Source: Atherix ibis (taxonomy: Eukaryota > Arthropoda > Insecta > Diptera > Athericidae). Taken from it: a stretch of DNA of 64,000 nt. The notes under the pieces are model-generated. The model saw only the letters and a list, made by a program, of their open reading frames with translations. It was not told the DNA's origin and did no database searches. A program made the position numbers and the translations under genes. The stretch spans positions 77,114,806 through 77,178,805 of the forward strand of contig OY282608.1 of NCBI GenBank assembly GCA_958298945.1, given 5' to 3'. Positions 33,930 through 46,080 of this stretch are shown piece by piece (positions within the stretch are counted from its first letter, which is position 1; every line of letters starts with the position of its first letter).

Positions 33930-36845
33930 GTTTGTTGGTTTATTTGTTTGTTCGTTTGTTGGCTTGTTGGTTTGTTGGCTTGTTGGTTTGTTGGTTTGTT
34001 GGTTTGTTGGTTTGTTGGTTTGTTTGTTTGTTGCTTTGTTCGTTTGTCGGTTTTTTGGTTTGTTGGCTTGTTGACTTGTTGGTTTGTTGGTTTGTTGGCT
34101 TGTTGGTTTTTTGGTTTGTTGGTTTGTTGGTTTGTTGGTTTGTTGGTTTGTTGGTTTGTTGGTTTGTTTGTTTGTTGGTTTGTTCGTTTGTTGGCTTGTT
34201 GGTTTATTGGTTTGTTGGTTTGTTGGTTTGTTGGTTTGTTGGTTTGTTGGTTTTTGTTTTGTTGGTTTGCTTGTTTGTTGGATTGTTGGTTTGTTTGTTT
34301 TTTGGCTTGTTGGTTTGTTGGATTGTTGACTTGTTGGTCTGTTAGTTTGTTTGTTTGTTGGTTTGTTGGTTTATTGGTTTATTTGTGTGTTGGTTTGTTG
34401 GTTTTTGTTGGTGTGTTTGTTTGTTGGTTTGTTGGTTTGTTTGTTTGTTGCTTTGTTCGTTTGTTGGTTTTTTGGTTTGTAACTTGTTGACTTGTTGGTT
34501 TGTTGGTTTTTTGGCTTCTTGGTTTGTTGGTTTGTTGGTTTGTTGGTTTGTTTGTGTGTTGGTTTGTCCCTTTGCTGGCTTGTTGGTTTGTTGGCTTGTT
34601 GCCTTGTTGGCTTGTTGGCTTGTTGGTTTGTTGGTTTGTTGGTTTGTTGGTTTGTTGGTTTATTGGTTTGTTGGCTTGTTGGCTTGTTGGTTTGTTGGTT
34701 TGTTGGTTTGTTGGTTTGTTGGTTTATTTGTTTGTTTGTTTGTTGGCTTATTGGTTTGTTGGCTTGTTGGCTTCTTGGCATGTTGGTTTGTTGGTTTGTT
34801 GGTTTGTTGGTTTGTTGGTTTGTTGGTTTGTTGGTTTGTTGGTTTGTTGGTTTGTTGGTTTGTTTGTTTGTTGGTTTGTTGGTTTGTTGGTTTGTTGGTT
34901 TTTTGGTTTGTTGGTTTGTTGGTTTGTTAGTTTGCTGGTTTTTTGGTTTGTTGGCTTATTGGTTTGTTGGTTTGTGGGTTTGGTGGGTTGTTGGTTTGTT
35001 GGTTCCTTCGTTTGTTGGTTTTTTTGGTTTGTTGGTTTGTTGGTTTTTTGGTTTGTTGGCTTGTTGGTTTGTTGGTTTGTTGGTTTGTTGGTTTGTTGGT
35101 TTGTTGGTTTGTTGGTTTGTTGGTTTGTTGGTTTGTTGGTTTGTTGGTTTGTTCGTTTGTTGGTTTTTTGGTTTGTTGGTTTGTTGGTTTTTTGGTTTGT
35201 TGGCTTGTTGGTTTGTTGGTTTTTTGGTTTGTTGGCTTGTTGGTTCGTTGGCATGTTGGCTTGTTGGTTTGTTCGTTTGTTGGTTTGTTGGTTTGTTGGT
35301 TTGTTGGTTTGTTGGTTTGTTGGCTTGTTGGTTGTTTGGCTTGTTGGCTTGTTGGTTGTTGGTTTGTTGGTTTGTTGGTTTGTTGGTTTGTTGGTTTGTT
35401 GGTTTGTTGGTTTGTTGGTTTGTTGGTTTGTTCATTTGTTGGTTTGTTGGTTTGCTGGTTGGTTTGTTTGTTGGTTTGTTCGTTTGTTGGCTTGTTGGTT
35501 TGTTCGTTTGTTGGCTTGTTGGTTTGTTAACTTGTTGGCATGTTGGTTTCTTGGTTTGTTGGTTTGTTGGTTTGTTGGTTTGTTGGTTTGTTGGTTTGTT
35601 GGTATGTTGGTATGTTGGTTTGTTGGTTTGTTGGTTTGTTGGTTTATTTGTTTGTTCGTTTGTTGGCTTGTTGGTTTGTTGGCTTGTTGGTTTGTTGGTT
35701 TGTTGGTTTGTTGGTTTGTTGGTTTGTTGGTTTGTTTGTTTGTTGCTTTGTTCGTTTGTTGGTTTTTTGGTTTGTTGGCTTGTTGACTTGTTGGTTTGTT
35801 GGTTTGTTGGCTTGTTGGTTTGTTGGTTTGTTGGTTTGTTGGTTTGTTGGTTTGTTGGTTTGTTGGTTTGTTTGTTTGTTGGTTTGTTCGTTTGTTGGCT
35901 TGTTGGTTTATTGGTTTGTTGGTTTGTTGGTTTGTTGGTTTGTTGGTTTGTTGTTTTGTTGGTTTGCTTGTTTGTTGGATTGTTGGTTTGTTTGTTTTTT
36001 GGCTTGTTGGTTTGTTGGTTTGTTGGTTTGTAAGTTTGTTGGTTTGTTGTTGTTTGTTGGTTTGTTGGTTTGTTAGTTTGTTGGTTTGTGGTTTGTTTGT
36101 TTGTTGGGTTGTTCGTTTGTTGGCTTGTTGGCATGTTGGTTTCTTGGTTTGTTGGTTTGTTGGTTTGTTGGTTTGTTGATTTCTTGGTTTCTGGGTTTGT
36201 TGGTTTGTTGGTTTGTTGGTTTGTTTATTAGTTGGTTTGTTGGTTTATTTGTTTGTTGGTTTGTTGGTTTTTGTTTGTTTGTTGGTTTGTTTGTTTGTTG
36301 GTTTGTTGGTTTGTTAGTTTGTTGGTTTGTTGGTTTGTTTATTTGTTGGTTTGTTCGTTTGTTGGCTTGTTGGTTTGTTGGCTTGTTGTCTTGTTGGCAT
36401 GTTGGTTTGTTGGTTTGTTGTTTTGTTGGTTTGTTGGTTTGTTGGTTTGTTGGTTTGTTGGTTTGTTGGTTTTTGGTTTGTAGGCTTGTTTGTTTGTTGG
36501 TTTGTTGGTTTGTTCGTCTGTTGGCTTGTTGGTTTGTTGGTTTGTTGGTTTGTTGGTTTGTTGGTTTGTTGGTTTGTTGGTTTGTTGGTTTGTTGGTTTG
36601 TTGGTTTGTTGGTTTATTTGTTTGTGGGTTTGTTGATTTGTTGGTTTGTTGGTTTGTTGGTTTGTTGGTTTTTGGTTTGTTGGCTTGTTGGTTTGTTGGT
36701 TTGTTGGTTTGTTGGTTTGTTGGTTTGTTGGTTTGATGGTTTGTTGGTTTGTTGGTTTGTTCGTTTGTTGGTTTTTTGGTTTGTTGGTTGGTTGGTTTTT
36801 TGGTTTGTTGGCTTGTTGGTTTGTTGGTTCGTTGGTTTGTTGGCT
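33930..36845 (+). repeat. Higher-order repeat C, copy 2
   Basis: Second copy of 30510-33420 at offsets of 3416 to 3424: L (GGTCTG at 34336), F (TTCCTTCG at 35003), H near 35330, TTAACTTG near 35530, Q near 36027-36230, TTTGTAGGCTTG near 36476. Differences include a local change near 34480, where module D reads TTTGTAACTTG instead of TTTGTTGGCTTG, and TTTTTGTTTG near 36272 where copy 1 has TTTTTGTTGG. Similarity stops near 36845, where copy 1 enters an I module and this copy continues into GGCTTTTTGG. Confidence 0.85.
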
Positions 36846-39800
36846 TGTTGGTTTGTTGGCTTGTTGGCTTTTTGGTTGTTGGTTTTTTGGTTTATTGGTT
36901 TGTTGGTTTGTTGGTTTGTTGGTTTGTTGGTTCCTTGGTTTGTTGGTTTGTTGGTTTTTGGTTTGTTGGTTTGTTGGTTTGTTGGTTTGTTGGTTTGTTT
37001 GTTTGTTGGTTTGTTCGTTTGTTGGCTTGTTGGTTTGTTCGTTTGTTGGCTTGTTGGTTTTTTGGCTTGTTGGCATGTTGGTTTCTTGGTTTGTTGGTTT
37101 GTTGGTTTGTTGGTGTGTTGGTTTGTTGGTTTTTTGGTTTGTTGGTTTGTTGGTTTGTTGGTTTGTTGGTTTGTTGGTTTGTTGGTTTGTTGGTTTGTTG
37201 GTTTGTTGGTTTGTTGGTTTGTTGGTTTGTTGGTTTTTGGTTTGAAGGCATGTTTGTTTGTTGGTTTGTTGGTTTGTTCATTTGTTCGTTTGTTCGTTTG
37301 TTGGCTTGTTGGTTTGTTGGTTTGTTGGTTTGTTGGTTTATTGATTTATTTGTTTGTTGGTTTGTTGGTTTGTTGATCTGTTGGTTTGTTTGTTTGTTGG
37401 TTTGTTGGTTTTTTGGTTTGTTGGTTTGTTGGTTTGTTTGTTTGTATGTGTGTTGGTTTGTCCGTTTGTTGGCTTGTTGGTTTGTTGGCTTATTGCCTTG
37501 TTGGCTTGTTGGCTTGTTGGTTTGTTGGTTTGTTGGTTTGTTGGTTTGTTGGCTTGTTGGCTTTTTGGTTTGTTGGTTTGTTGGTTTGTTGGTTTGTTGG
37601 TTTATTTGTTTGTTGGTTAGTTGGCTTGTTGGTTTGTTGGCTTGTTGGCTTGTTGGTTTGTTGGTTTATTTGTTTGTTGGTTTATTCGTTTGTTGGCTTA
37701 TTGGTTTGTTGGCTTGTTGGCTTGTTGGCATGTTGGTTTGTTGGTTTGTTGGTTTGTTGGTTTGTTGGTTTGTTGGTTTGTTGGTTTGTTGGTTTGTTGG
37801 TTTGTTGGTTTGTTGGTTTGTTGGTTTGTTGGTTTGTTGGTTTGCTGGTTTGTTGGTTTGTTGTTATATTGGTTTGCTGGTTTGTTGGTTTGTTGTTTTG
37901 TCGGTTTGTTGGTTTTTTGGTTTGTTGGCTTATTGGTTTGTTGGTTTGCTGGTTTGGTGGTTTGTTGGTTTGTTGGTTCCTTCGTTTGTTGGTTTTTTTC
38001 GTTTGTTGGCTTGTTGGTTTGTTGGTTTTTTTGATTTGTTATATTGTTGGTTTGTTGGTTTGTTGGTTTGTTGGTTTGTTGGTTTGTTGGTTTGTTGGTT
38101 TGTTGGTTTGTTGGTTTGTTTGTTTGTTGGTTTTTTGGTTAGTTGGTTTGTTGGTTTTTTGGTTTGTTGGCTTGTTGGTTTGTGGGTTTTTTGGTTTGTT
38201 GGCTTGTTGGTTTGTTGGCTTGTTGGCTTGTGGGTTTGTTGGTTTGTTGGTTTGTTGGTTTGTTGGTTTGTTGGTTTGTTGGTTTGTTGGCTTGTTGGTT
38301 TCTGGGTTTGTTGGTTTGTTGGTTTGTTGGTTTGTTGGTTTGTTGGTTTGTTTGTTTGTTGGTTTGTTGGTTTGTTGGTTTTTGTTGGTTTGTTGGTTTG
38401 TTTGTTTGTTGGTTTGTTGGTTTGTTAGTTTGTTGGTTTGTTGGTTTGTTTATTTGTTGGTTTGTTCGTTTGTTGGCTTGTTGGTTTGTTGGCTTGTTGG
38501 TTTGTTCGTTTGTTGGCTTGTTGGTTTGTTGGCATGTTGGTTTCTTGGTTTGTTGGTTTGTTGGTTTGTTGGTTTGTTGGTTTGTTGGTTTGTTGGATTG
38601 TTGGTTTGTTGGTTTGTTGGTTTGTTGGTTTGTTGGTTTGTTGGCTTTTTGGTTTGTTGGTTTTTTGGTTTGTTGGCTTGTTGACTTGTTGGTTTGTTGG
38701 TTTGCTGGCTTGTTGGTTTGTTGGTTTGTTGGTTTGTTGATTTGTTGGTTTGTTGGTTTGTTGGTTTGTTGGTTTGTTTGTTTGTTGGCTTGTTCGTTTG
38801 TTGGCTTGTTGGTTTATTGGTTTGTTGGTTTGTTGGTTTGTTGGTTTGTTGGTTTGTTGGTTTGTTGGTTTGTTGGTTTGTTGGTTTGTTGGTTTGTTGT
38901 TTTGTTGGTTTGCTTGTTTGTTGGATTGTTGGTTTGTTTGTTTTTTGGCTTGTTGGTTTGTTGGATTGTTGGCTTGTTGGTCTGTTAGATTGTTTGTTTG
39001 TTGGTTTGTTGGTTTAATGGTTTATTTGCTTGTTGGTTTGTTGGTTTTTGTTGGTTTGTTGGTTTGTTTGTTTGTTGGTTTGTTGGTTTGTTAATTCGTT
39101 GGTTTGTTGTTGTTTGTTGGTTTGTTGGTTTGTTAGTTTGTTGGTTTGTTGGTTTGTTTGTTTGTTGGGTTGTTCGTTTGTTGGCCTGTTGGCATGTTGG
39201 TTTGTTGGTTTGTTGGTTTGTTGGTTTGTTGGTTTGTTGGTATGTTGGTTTCTTGATTTCTTGGTTTGTTGGTTTGTTGGTTTGTTGGTTTGTTCGTTTG
39301 TTGGCTTGTTGGTTTGTTGGCTTGTTGTCTTGTTGGCATGTTGGTTTGTTGGTTTGTTGTTTTGTTGGTTTGTTGGTTTGTTGGTTTGTTGGTTTGTTGG
39401 TTTGTTGGTTTGTTGATTTGTTGGTTTGTTGGTTTGTTGGTTTGTTGGTTTGTTGGTTTGTTGGTTTGTTGGTTTGTTGGTTTGTTGGTTTGTTGGTTTG
39501 TTGGTTTGTTGGTTTGTTGGTTTGTTGGTTTGTGGGTTTTTGGTTTGTTGGTTTGTTGGTTTGTTGGTTTGTTGGTTTGTTGGTTTGTTGGTTTGTTGGT
39601 TTGTTCGTTTGTTGGCTTGTTGGTTTGTTGGCTTGTTGTCTTGTTGGCATGTTGGTTTGTTGGTTTGTTGTTTTGTTGGCTTGTTGGTTTGTTGGCTTGT
39701 TGTCTTGTTGGCATGTTGGTTTGTTGGTTTGTTGTTTTGTTGGTTTGTTGGTTTGTTGGTTTGTTGGTTTGTTGGTTTGTTGGTTTGTTGATTTGTTGGT

Positions 39801-40240
39801 TTGTTGGTTTGTTGGTTTGTTGGTTTGTTGGTTTGTTGGTTTGTTGGTTTGTTGGTTTGTTGGTTTGTTGGTTTGTTGGTTTGTTGGGTTGTTGGTTTGT
39901 TGGTTTGTTGGTTTGTGGGTTTTTGGTTTGTTGGTTTGTTGGTTTGTTGGTTTGTTGGTTTTTTGTTTGTAGGCTTGTTTGTTTGTTGGTTTGTTAGTTT
40001 GATCGTTTGTTCGTTTGTTGGCTTGTTGGTTTGTTGGTTTGTTGGTTTGTTGGTTTGTTGGTTTGTTGGTTTGTTGGTTTGTTGGTTTGTTGGTTTGTTG
40101 GTTTGTTGGTTTGTTGGTTTGTTGGTTTATTTGTTTGTTGGTTTGTTGATTTGTTGGTTTGTTGGTTTGTTTGTTTGTTGGTTTGTTGTTTTGTTGGTTT
40201 GTTGGCATGTTGGTTTCTTGGTTTGTTGGTTTGTTGGTTT
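34855..40240 (+). repeat. Higher-order repeat E, copy 1
   Basis: A second large repeat on the 6 kb scale. Landmarks: F (TTCCTTCG at 35003), Q near 36027-36230, GGCTTTTTGG near 36866, TTTGAAGGCATG near 37241, TGATCTG near 37374, a second F-like TTCCTTCG at 37977, GTTATATTG at 38038, L' (GGTCTG at 38979), TTAATTCG near 39091, three GTCTTGTTGGCATG units near 39328-39715, and P (TTTGATCG near 39998). Offsets to copy 2 range from 5849 to 6299, so the copies differ by several insertions and deletions and are older or less homogenised than repeat A. Confidence 0.8.
38038..40005 (+). repeat. L'-P unit, copy 1 (1.96 kb, expanded)
   Basis: Unit running from GTTATATTG (38038) to TTTGATCG (gatcg at 40001). 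L' has GGTCTGTTAGATTG at 38979 in place of the GGTCTGTTAGTTTG of module L. It is about 0.35 kb longer than the other three copies because the segment around GTCTTGTTGGCATG near 39328 is repeated near 39630 and 39705. Confidence 0.8.
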
Positions 40241-40754
40241 GTTGGTTTGTTGGTTTTTTGGTTTGTTGGTTTGTTGGTTTGTTGGTTTGTTGGTTTGTTG
40301 GTTTGTTGGTTTATTTGTTTGTTGGTTTGTTGATTTGTTGGTTTGTTGGTTTGTTCGTTTGTTGGCTTGTTGGTTTGTTGGCTTGTTGGCATGTTGGTTT
40401 TTTGGTTTGTTGGTTTGTTGGTTTGTTGGTTTGTTGGTTTGTTGGTTTGTTGGTTTGTTGGTTTGTTGGTTTGTTGGTTTGTTGGTTTGTTGGTTTGTTG
40501 GCTTTTTGGTTTGTTGGTTTTTTGGTTTGTTGGCTTGTTGACTTGTTGGTTTGTTGGTTTGCTGGCTTGTTGGTTTGTTGGTTTGTTGGTTTGTTGATTT
40601 GTTGGTTTGTTGGTTTGTTGGTTTGTTGGTTTGTTTGTTTGTTGGCTTGTTCGTTTGTTGGCTTGTTGGTTTATTGGTTTGTTGGTTTGTTGGTTTGTTG
40701 GTTTGTTGGTTTGTTCGTTTGTTGGTTTGTTGGTTTGTTGGTTTGTTGGTTTGT

Positions 40755-43700
40755 TTGTTTGTTGGTTTGTTGGTTTGTTGGTTTGTTGGTTTGTTGGTTT
40801 GTTGGTTTGTTGGTTTGTTGGTTTGTCAGTTTGCTGGTTTTTTGGTTTGTTGGCTTATTGGTTTGTTGGTTTGTGGGTTTGGTGGGTTGTTGGTTTGTTG
40901 GTTCCTTCGTTTGTTGGTTTTTTTGGTTTGTTGGTTTGTTGGTTTTTTGGTTTGTTGGCTTGTTGGTTTGTTGGTTTGTTGGTTTGTTGGTTTGTTGGTT
41001 TGTTGGTTTGTTGGTTTGTTGGTTTGTTGGTTTGTTGGTTTGTTCGTTTGTTGGTTTTTTGGTTTGTTGGTTTGTTGGTTTTTTGGTTTGTTGGCTTGTT
41101 GGTTTGTTGGTTTTTTGGTTTGTTGGCTTGTTGGTTTGTTGGCTTGTTGGCTTGTTGGTTTGTTCGTTTGTTGGTTTGTTGGTTTGTTGGTTTGTTGGTT
41201 TGTTGGTTTGTTGGCTTGTTGGTTGTTTGGCTTGTTGGCTTGTTGGTTGTTGGTTTGTTGGTTTGTTGGTTTGTTGGTTTGTTGGTTTGTTGGTTTGTTG
41301 GTTTGTTGGTTTGTTGGTTTGTTGGTTTGTTGGTTTGTTGGTTTGTTCATTTGTTGGTTTGTTGGTTTGTTGGTTTGCTGGCTGGTTTGTTTGTTGGTTT
41401 GTTCGTTTGTTGGCTTGTTGGTTTGTTCGTTTGTTGGCTTGTTGGTTTGTTAACTTGTTGGCATGTTGGTTTCTTGGTTTGTTGGTTTGTTGGTTTGTTG
41501 GTTTGTTGGTTTGTTGGTTTGTTGGTATGTTGGTATGTTGGTTTGTTGGTTTGTTGGTTTGTTGGTTTATTTGTTTGTTCGTTTGTTGGCTTGTTGGTTT
41601 GTTGGCTTGTTGGTTTGTTGGTTTGTTGGTTTGTTGGTTTGTTGGTTTGTTGGTTTGTTTGTTTGTTGCTTTGTTCGTTTGTTGGTTTTTTGGTTTGTTG
41701 GCTTGTTGACTTGTTGGTTTGTTGGTTTGTTGGCTTGTTGGTTTGTTGGTTTGTTGGTTTGTTGGTTTGTTGGTTTGTTGGTTTGTTGGTTTGTTTGTTT
41801 GTTGGTTTGTTCGTTTGTTGGCTTGTTGGTTTATTGGTTTGTTGGTTTGTTGGTTTGTTGGTTTGTTGGTTTGTTGTTTTGTTGGTTTGCTTGTTTGTTG
41901 GATTGTTGGTTTGTTTGTTTTTTGGCTTGTTGGTTTGTTGGTTTGTTGGTTTGTAAGTTTGTTGGTTTGTTGTTGTTTGTTGGTTTGTTGGTTTGTTAGT
42001 TTGTTGGTTTGTGGTTTGTTTGTTTGTTGGGTTGTTCGTTTGTTGGCTTGTTGGCATGTTGGTTTCTTGGTTTGTTGGTTTGTTGGTTTGTTGGTTTGTT
42101 GATTTCTTGGTTTCTGGGTTTGTTGGTTTGTTGGTTTGTTGGTTTGTTTATTAGTTGGTTTGTTGGTTTATTTGTTTGTTGGTTTGTTGGTTTTTGTTGG
42201 TTTGTTGGTTTGTTTGTTTGTTGGTTTGTTGGTTTGTTAGTTTGTTGGTTTGTTGGTTTGTTTATTTGTTGGTTTGTTCGTTTGTTGGCTTGTTGGTTTG
42301 TTGGCTTGTTGTCTTGTTGGCATGTTGGTTTGTTGGTTTGTTGTTTTGTTGGTTTGTTGGTTTGTTGGTTTGTTGGTTTGTTGGTTTGTTGGTTTTTGGT
42401 TTGTAGGCTTGTTTGTTTGTTGGTTTGTTGGTTTGTTCATCTGTTGGCTTGTTGGTTTGTTGGTTTGTTGGTTTGTTGGTTTGTTGGTTTGTTGGTTTGT
42501 TGGTTTGTTGGTTTGTTGGTTTGTTGGTTTATTTGTTTGTGGGTTTGTTGATTTGTTGGTTTGTTGGTTTGTTGGTTTGTTGGTTTTTGGTTTGTTGGCT
42601 TGTTGGTTTGTTGGTTTGTTGGTTTGTTCGTTTGTTGGTTTTTTGGTTTGTTGGTTTGTTGGTTTTTTGGTTTGTTGGCTTGTTGGTTTTTTGGTTTGTT
42701 GGTTTGTTGGTTTGTTGGTTTGTTGGTTTGTTGGTTTGTTGGTTTGTTGGTTTGTTGGTTTGTTGGTTTGTTGGTTTGTTGGTTTGTTGGTTTTTGGTTT
42801 GAAGGCGTGTTTGTTTGTTGGTTTGTTGGTTTGTTCATTTGTTCGTTTGTTCGTTTGTTGGCTTGTTGGTTTGTTGGTTTGTTGGTTTGTTGTTTTGTTG
42901 GTTTGCTTGTTTGTTGGATTGTTGGTTTGTTTGTTTTTTGGCTTGTTGGTTTGTTGGTTTGTTGGTTTGTTGGTTTGTAAGTTTGTTGGTTTGTTGTTGT
43001 TTGTTGGTTTGTTGGTTTGTTAGTTTGTTGGTTTGTGGTTTGTTTGTTTGTTGGGTTGTTCGTTTGTTGGCTTGTTGGCATGTTGGTTTCTTGATTTGTT
43101 GGTTTGTTGGCTTGTTGGTTTGTTGGTTCGTTGGTTTGTTGGCTTGTTGGTTTGTTGGCTTGTTGGCTTTTTGGTTGTTGGTTTTTTGGTTTATTGGTTT
43201 GTTGGTTTGTTGGTTTGTTGGTTTGTTGGTTCCTTGGTTTGTTGGTTTGTTGGTTTTTGGTTTGTTGGTTTGTTGGTTTGTTGGTTTGTTGGTTTGTTTG
43301 TTTGTTGGTTTGTTCGTTTGTTGGCTTGTTGGTTTGTTCGTTTGTTGGCTTGTTGGTTTTTTGGCTTGTTGGCATGTTGGTTTGTTGGTTTGTTGGTTTG
43401 TTGGTTTGTTGGTTTGTTGGTTTGTTGGTTTTTGGTTTCAAGGCGTGTTTGTTTGTTGGTTTGTTGGTTTGTTCATTTGTTCGTTTGTTCGTTTGTTGGC
43501 TTGTTGGTTTGTTGGTTTGTTGGTTTGTTGGTTTATTGGTTTATTTGTTTGTTGGTTTGTTGGTTTGTTGATCTGTTGGTTTGTTTGTTTGTTGGTTTGT
43601 TGGTTTTTTGGTTTGTTGGTTTGTTTGTTTGTATGTGTGTTGGTTTGTCCGTTTGTTGGCTTGTTGGTTTGTTGGCTTATTGCCTTGTTGGCTTGTTGGC

Positions 43701-46080
43701 TTGTTGGTTTGTTGGTTTGTTGGTTTGTTGGTTTGTTGGCTTGTTGGCTTTTTGGTTTGTTGGTTTGTTGGTTTGTTGGTTTGTTGGTTTATTTGTTTGT
43801 TGGTTAGTTGGCTTGTTGGTTTGTTGGCTTGTTGGCTTGTTGGTTTGTTGGTTTATTTGTTTGTTGGTTTATTCGTTTGTTGGCTTATTGGTTTGTTGGC
43901 TTGTTGGCTTGTTGGCATGTTGGTTTGTTGGTTTGTTGGTTTGTTGGTTTGTTGGTTTGTTGGTTTGTTGGTTTGTTGGTTTGTTGGTTTGTTGGTTTGT
44001 TGGTTTGTTGGTTTGTTGGTTTGTTGGTTTGTTGGTTTGTTGGTTTGTTGGTTTGTTGGTTTGTTGTTATATTGGTTTGCTGGTTTGTTGGTTTGTTGTT
44101 TTGTCGGTTTGTTGGTTTTTTGGTTTGTTGGCTTATTGGTTTGTTGGTTTGTTGGTTTGGTGGTTTGTTGGTTTGTTGGTTCCTTCGTTTGTTGGTTTTT
44201 TTCGTTTGTTGGCTTGTTGGTTTGTTGGTTTTTTTGATTTGTTATATTGTTGGTTTGTTGGTTTGTTGGTTTGTTGGTTTGTTGGTTTGTTGGTTTGTTG
44301 GTTTGTTGGTTTGTTGGTTTGTTTGTTTGTTGGTTTTTTGGTTAGTTGGTTAGTTGGTTTTTTGGTTTGTTGGCTTGTTGGTTTGTGGGTTTTTTGGTTT
44401 GTTGGCTTGTTGGTTTGTTGGCTTGTTGGCTTGTGGGTTTGTTGGTTTGTTGGTTTGTTGGTTTGTTGGTTTGTTGGTTTGTTGGTTTGTTGGTTTGTTG
44501 GCTTGTTGGTTTGTTGGCTTGTTGGCTTGTTGGTTGTTGGTTTGTTGGTTTGTTGGTTTGTTTGTTTGTTGGTTTGTTGGTTTGTTGGTTTGTTGGTTTG
44601 TTGGTTTGTTGGTTTGTTCGTTTGTTGGTTTGTTGGTTTGTTGGTTTGTTGGTTTGTTTGTTTGTTGGTTTGTTCGTTTGTTGGATTGTTGGTTTGTTCG
44701 TTTGTTGGCTTGTTGGTTTGTTGGCTTGTTGGCATGTTGGTTTCTTCGTTTGTTGGTTTGTTGGTTTGTTGGTTTGTTGGTTTGTTGGTTTGTTGGTTTG
44801 TTGGTTTGTTGGTTTGTTGGTTTGTTGGTTTGTTGGTTTGTTGGCTTTTTGGTTTGTTGGTTTTTTGGTTTGTTGGCTTGTTGACTTGTTGGTTTGTTGG
44901 TTTGCTGGCTTGTTGGTTTGTTGGTTTGTTGGTTTGTTGATTTGTTGGTTTGTTGGTTTGTTGGTTTGTTGGTTTGTTTGTTTGTTGGCTTGTTCGTTTG
45001 TTGGCTTGTTGGTTTATTGGTTTGTTGGTTTGTTGGTTTGTTGGTTTGTTGGTTTGTTGGTTTGTTGGTTTGTTGGTTTGTTGGTTTGTTGTTTTGTTGG
45101 TTTGCTTGTTTGTTGGATTGTTGGTTTGTTTGTTTTTTGGCTTGTTGGTTTGTTGGATTGTTGGCTTGTTGGTCTGTTAGATTGTTTGTTTGTTGGTTTG
45201 TTGGTTTAATGGTTTATTTGCTTGTTGGTTTGTTGGTTTTTGTTGGTTTGTTGGTTTGTTTGTTTGTTGGTTTGTTGGTTTGTTAATTCGTTGGTTTGTT
45301 GTTGTTTGTTGGTTTGTTGGTTTGTTAGTTTGTTGGTTTGTTGGTTTGTTTGTTTGTTGGGTTGTTCGTTTGTTGGCCTGTTGGCATGTTGGTTTGTTGG
45401 TTTGTTGGTTTGTTGGTTTGTTGGTTTGTTGGTATGTTGGTTTCTTGATTTCTTGGTTTGTTGGTTTGTTGGTTTGTTGGTTTGTTCGTTTGTTGGCTTG
45501 TTGGTTTGTTGGCTTGTTGTCTTGTTGGCATGTTGGTTTGTTGGTTTGTTGTTTTGTTGGTTTGTTGGTTTGTTGGTTTGTTGGTTTGTTGGTTTGTTGG
45601 TTTGTTGATTTGTTGGTTTGTTGGGTTGTTGGTTTGTTGGTTTGTTGGTTTGTTGGTTTGTTGGTTTGTTGGTTTGTTGGTTTGTTGGTTTGTTGGTTTG
45701 TTGGTTTGTTGGTTTGTTGGTTTGTGGGTTTTTGGTTTGTTGGTTTGTTGGTTTGTTGGTTTGTTGGTTTGTTGGTTTGTTGGTTTGTTGGTTTGTTGGT
45801 TTGTTGGTTTTTTGTTTGTAGGCTTGTTTGTTTGTTGGTTTGTTAGTTTGATCGTTTGTTCGTTTGTTGGCTTGTTGGTTTGTTGGTTTGTTGGTTTGTT
45901 GGTTTGTTGGTTTGTTGGTTTGTTGGTTTGTTGGTTTGTTGGTTTGTTGGTTTGTTGGTTTGTTGGTTTATTTGTTTGTTGGTTTGTTGATTTGTTGGTT
46001 TGTTGGTTTGTTTGTTTGTTGGTTTGTTGTTTTGTTGGTTTGTTGGTTTCTTGGTTTGTTGGTTTGTTGGTTTGTTGGTT
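40755..46080 (+). repeat. Higher-order repeat E, copy 2
   Basis: Matches 34855-40240: F at 40902, TTAACTTG near 41450, Q near 41950-42150, TTTGAAGGCGTG near 42795, a second Q fragment near 42970-43090 not present in copy 1, GGCTTTTTGG near 43165, TTTCAAGGCGTG near 43437, TGATCTG near 43569, TTCCTTCG at 44180, GTTATATTG at 44241, L' at 45171, P at 45850. It has one GTCTTGTTGGCATG unit where copy 1 has three. The first 1.85 kb also serves as a third copy of repeat C's F-to-Q part. Confidence 0.8.
44241..45854 (+). repeat. L'-P unit, copy 2 (1.61 kb)
   Basis: From GTTATATTG at 44241 to gatcg at 45850, with L' at 45171, TTAATTCG near 45283 and a single GTCTTGTTGGCATG near 45520. A TTGGGTTG unit near 45622 is private to this copy. 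The anchor distance is 1609. Confidence 0.85.

Noticed and set aside
34470..34490. TTTGTAACTTG near 34480 as a boundary of foreign sequence
   Set aside because: It is a short deletion or substitution inside module D: 3.4 kb upstream the same place reads TTTGTTGGCTTG. Satellite continues on both sides.
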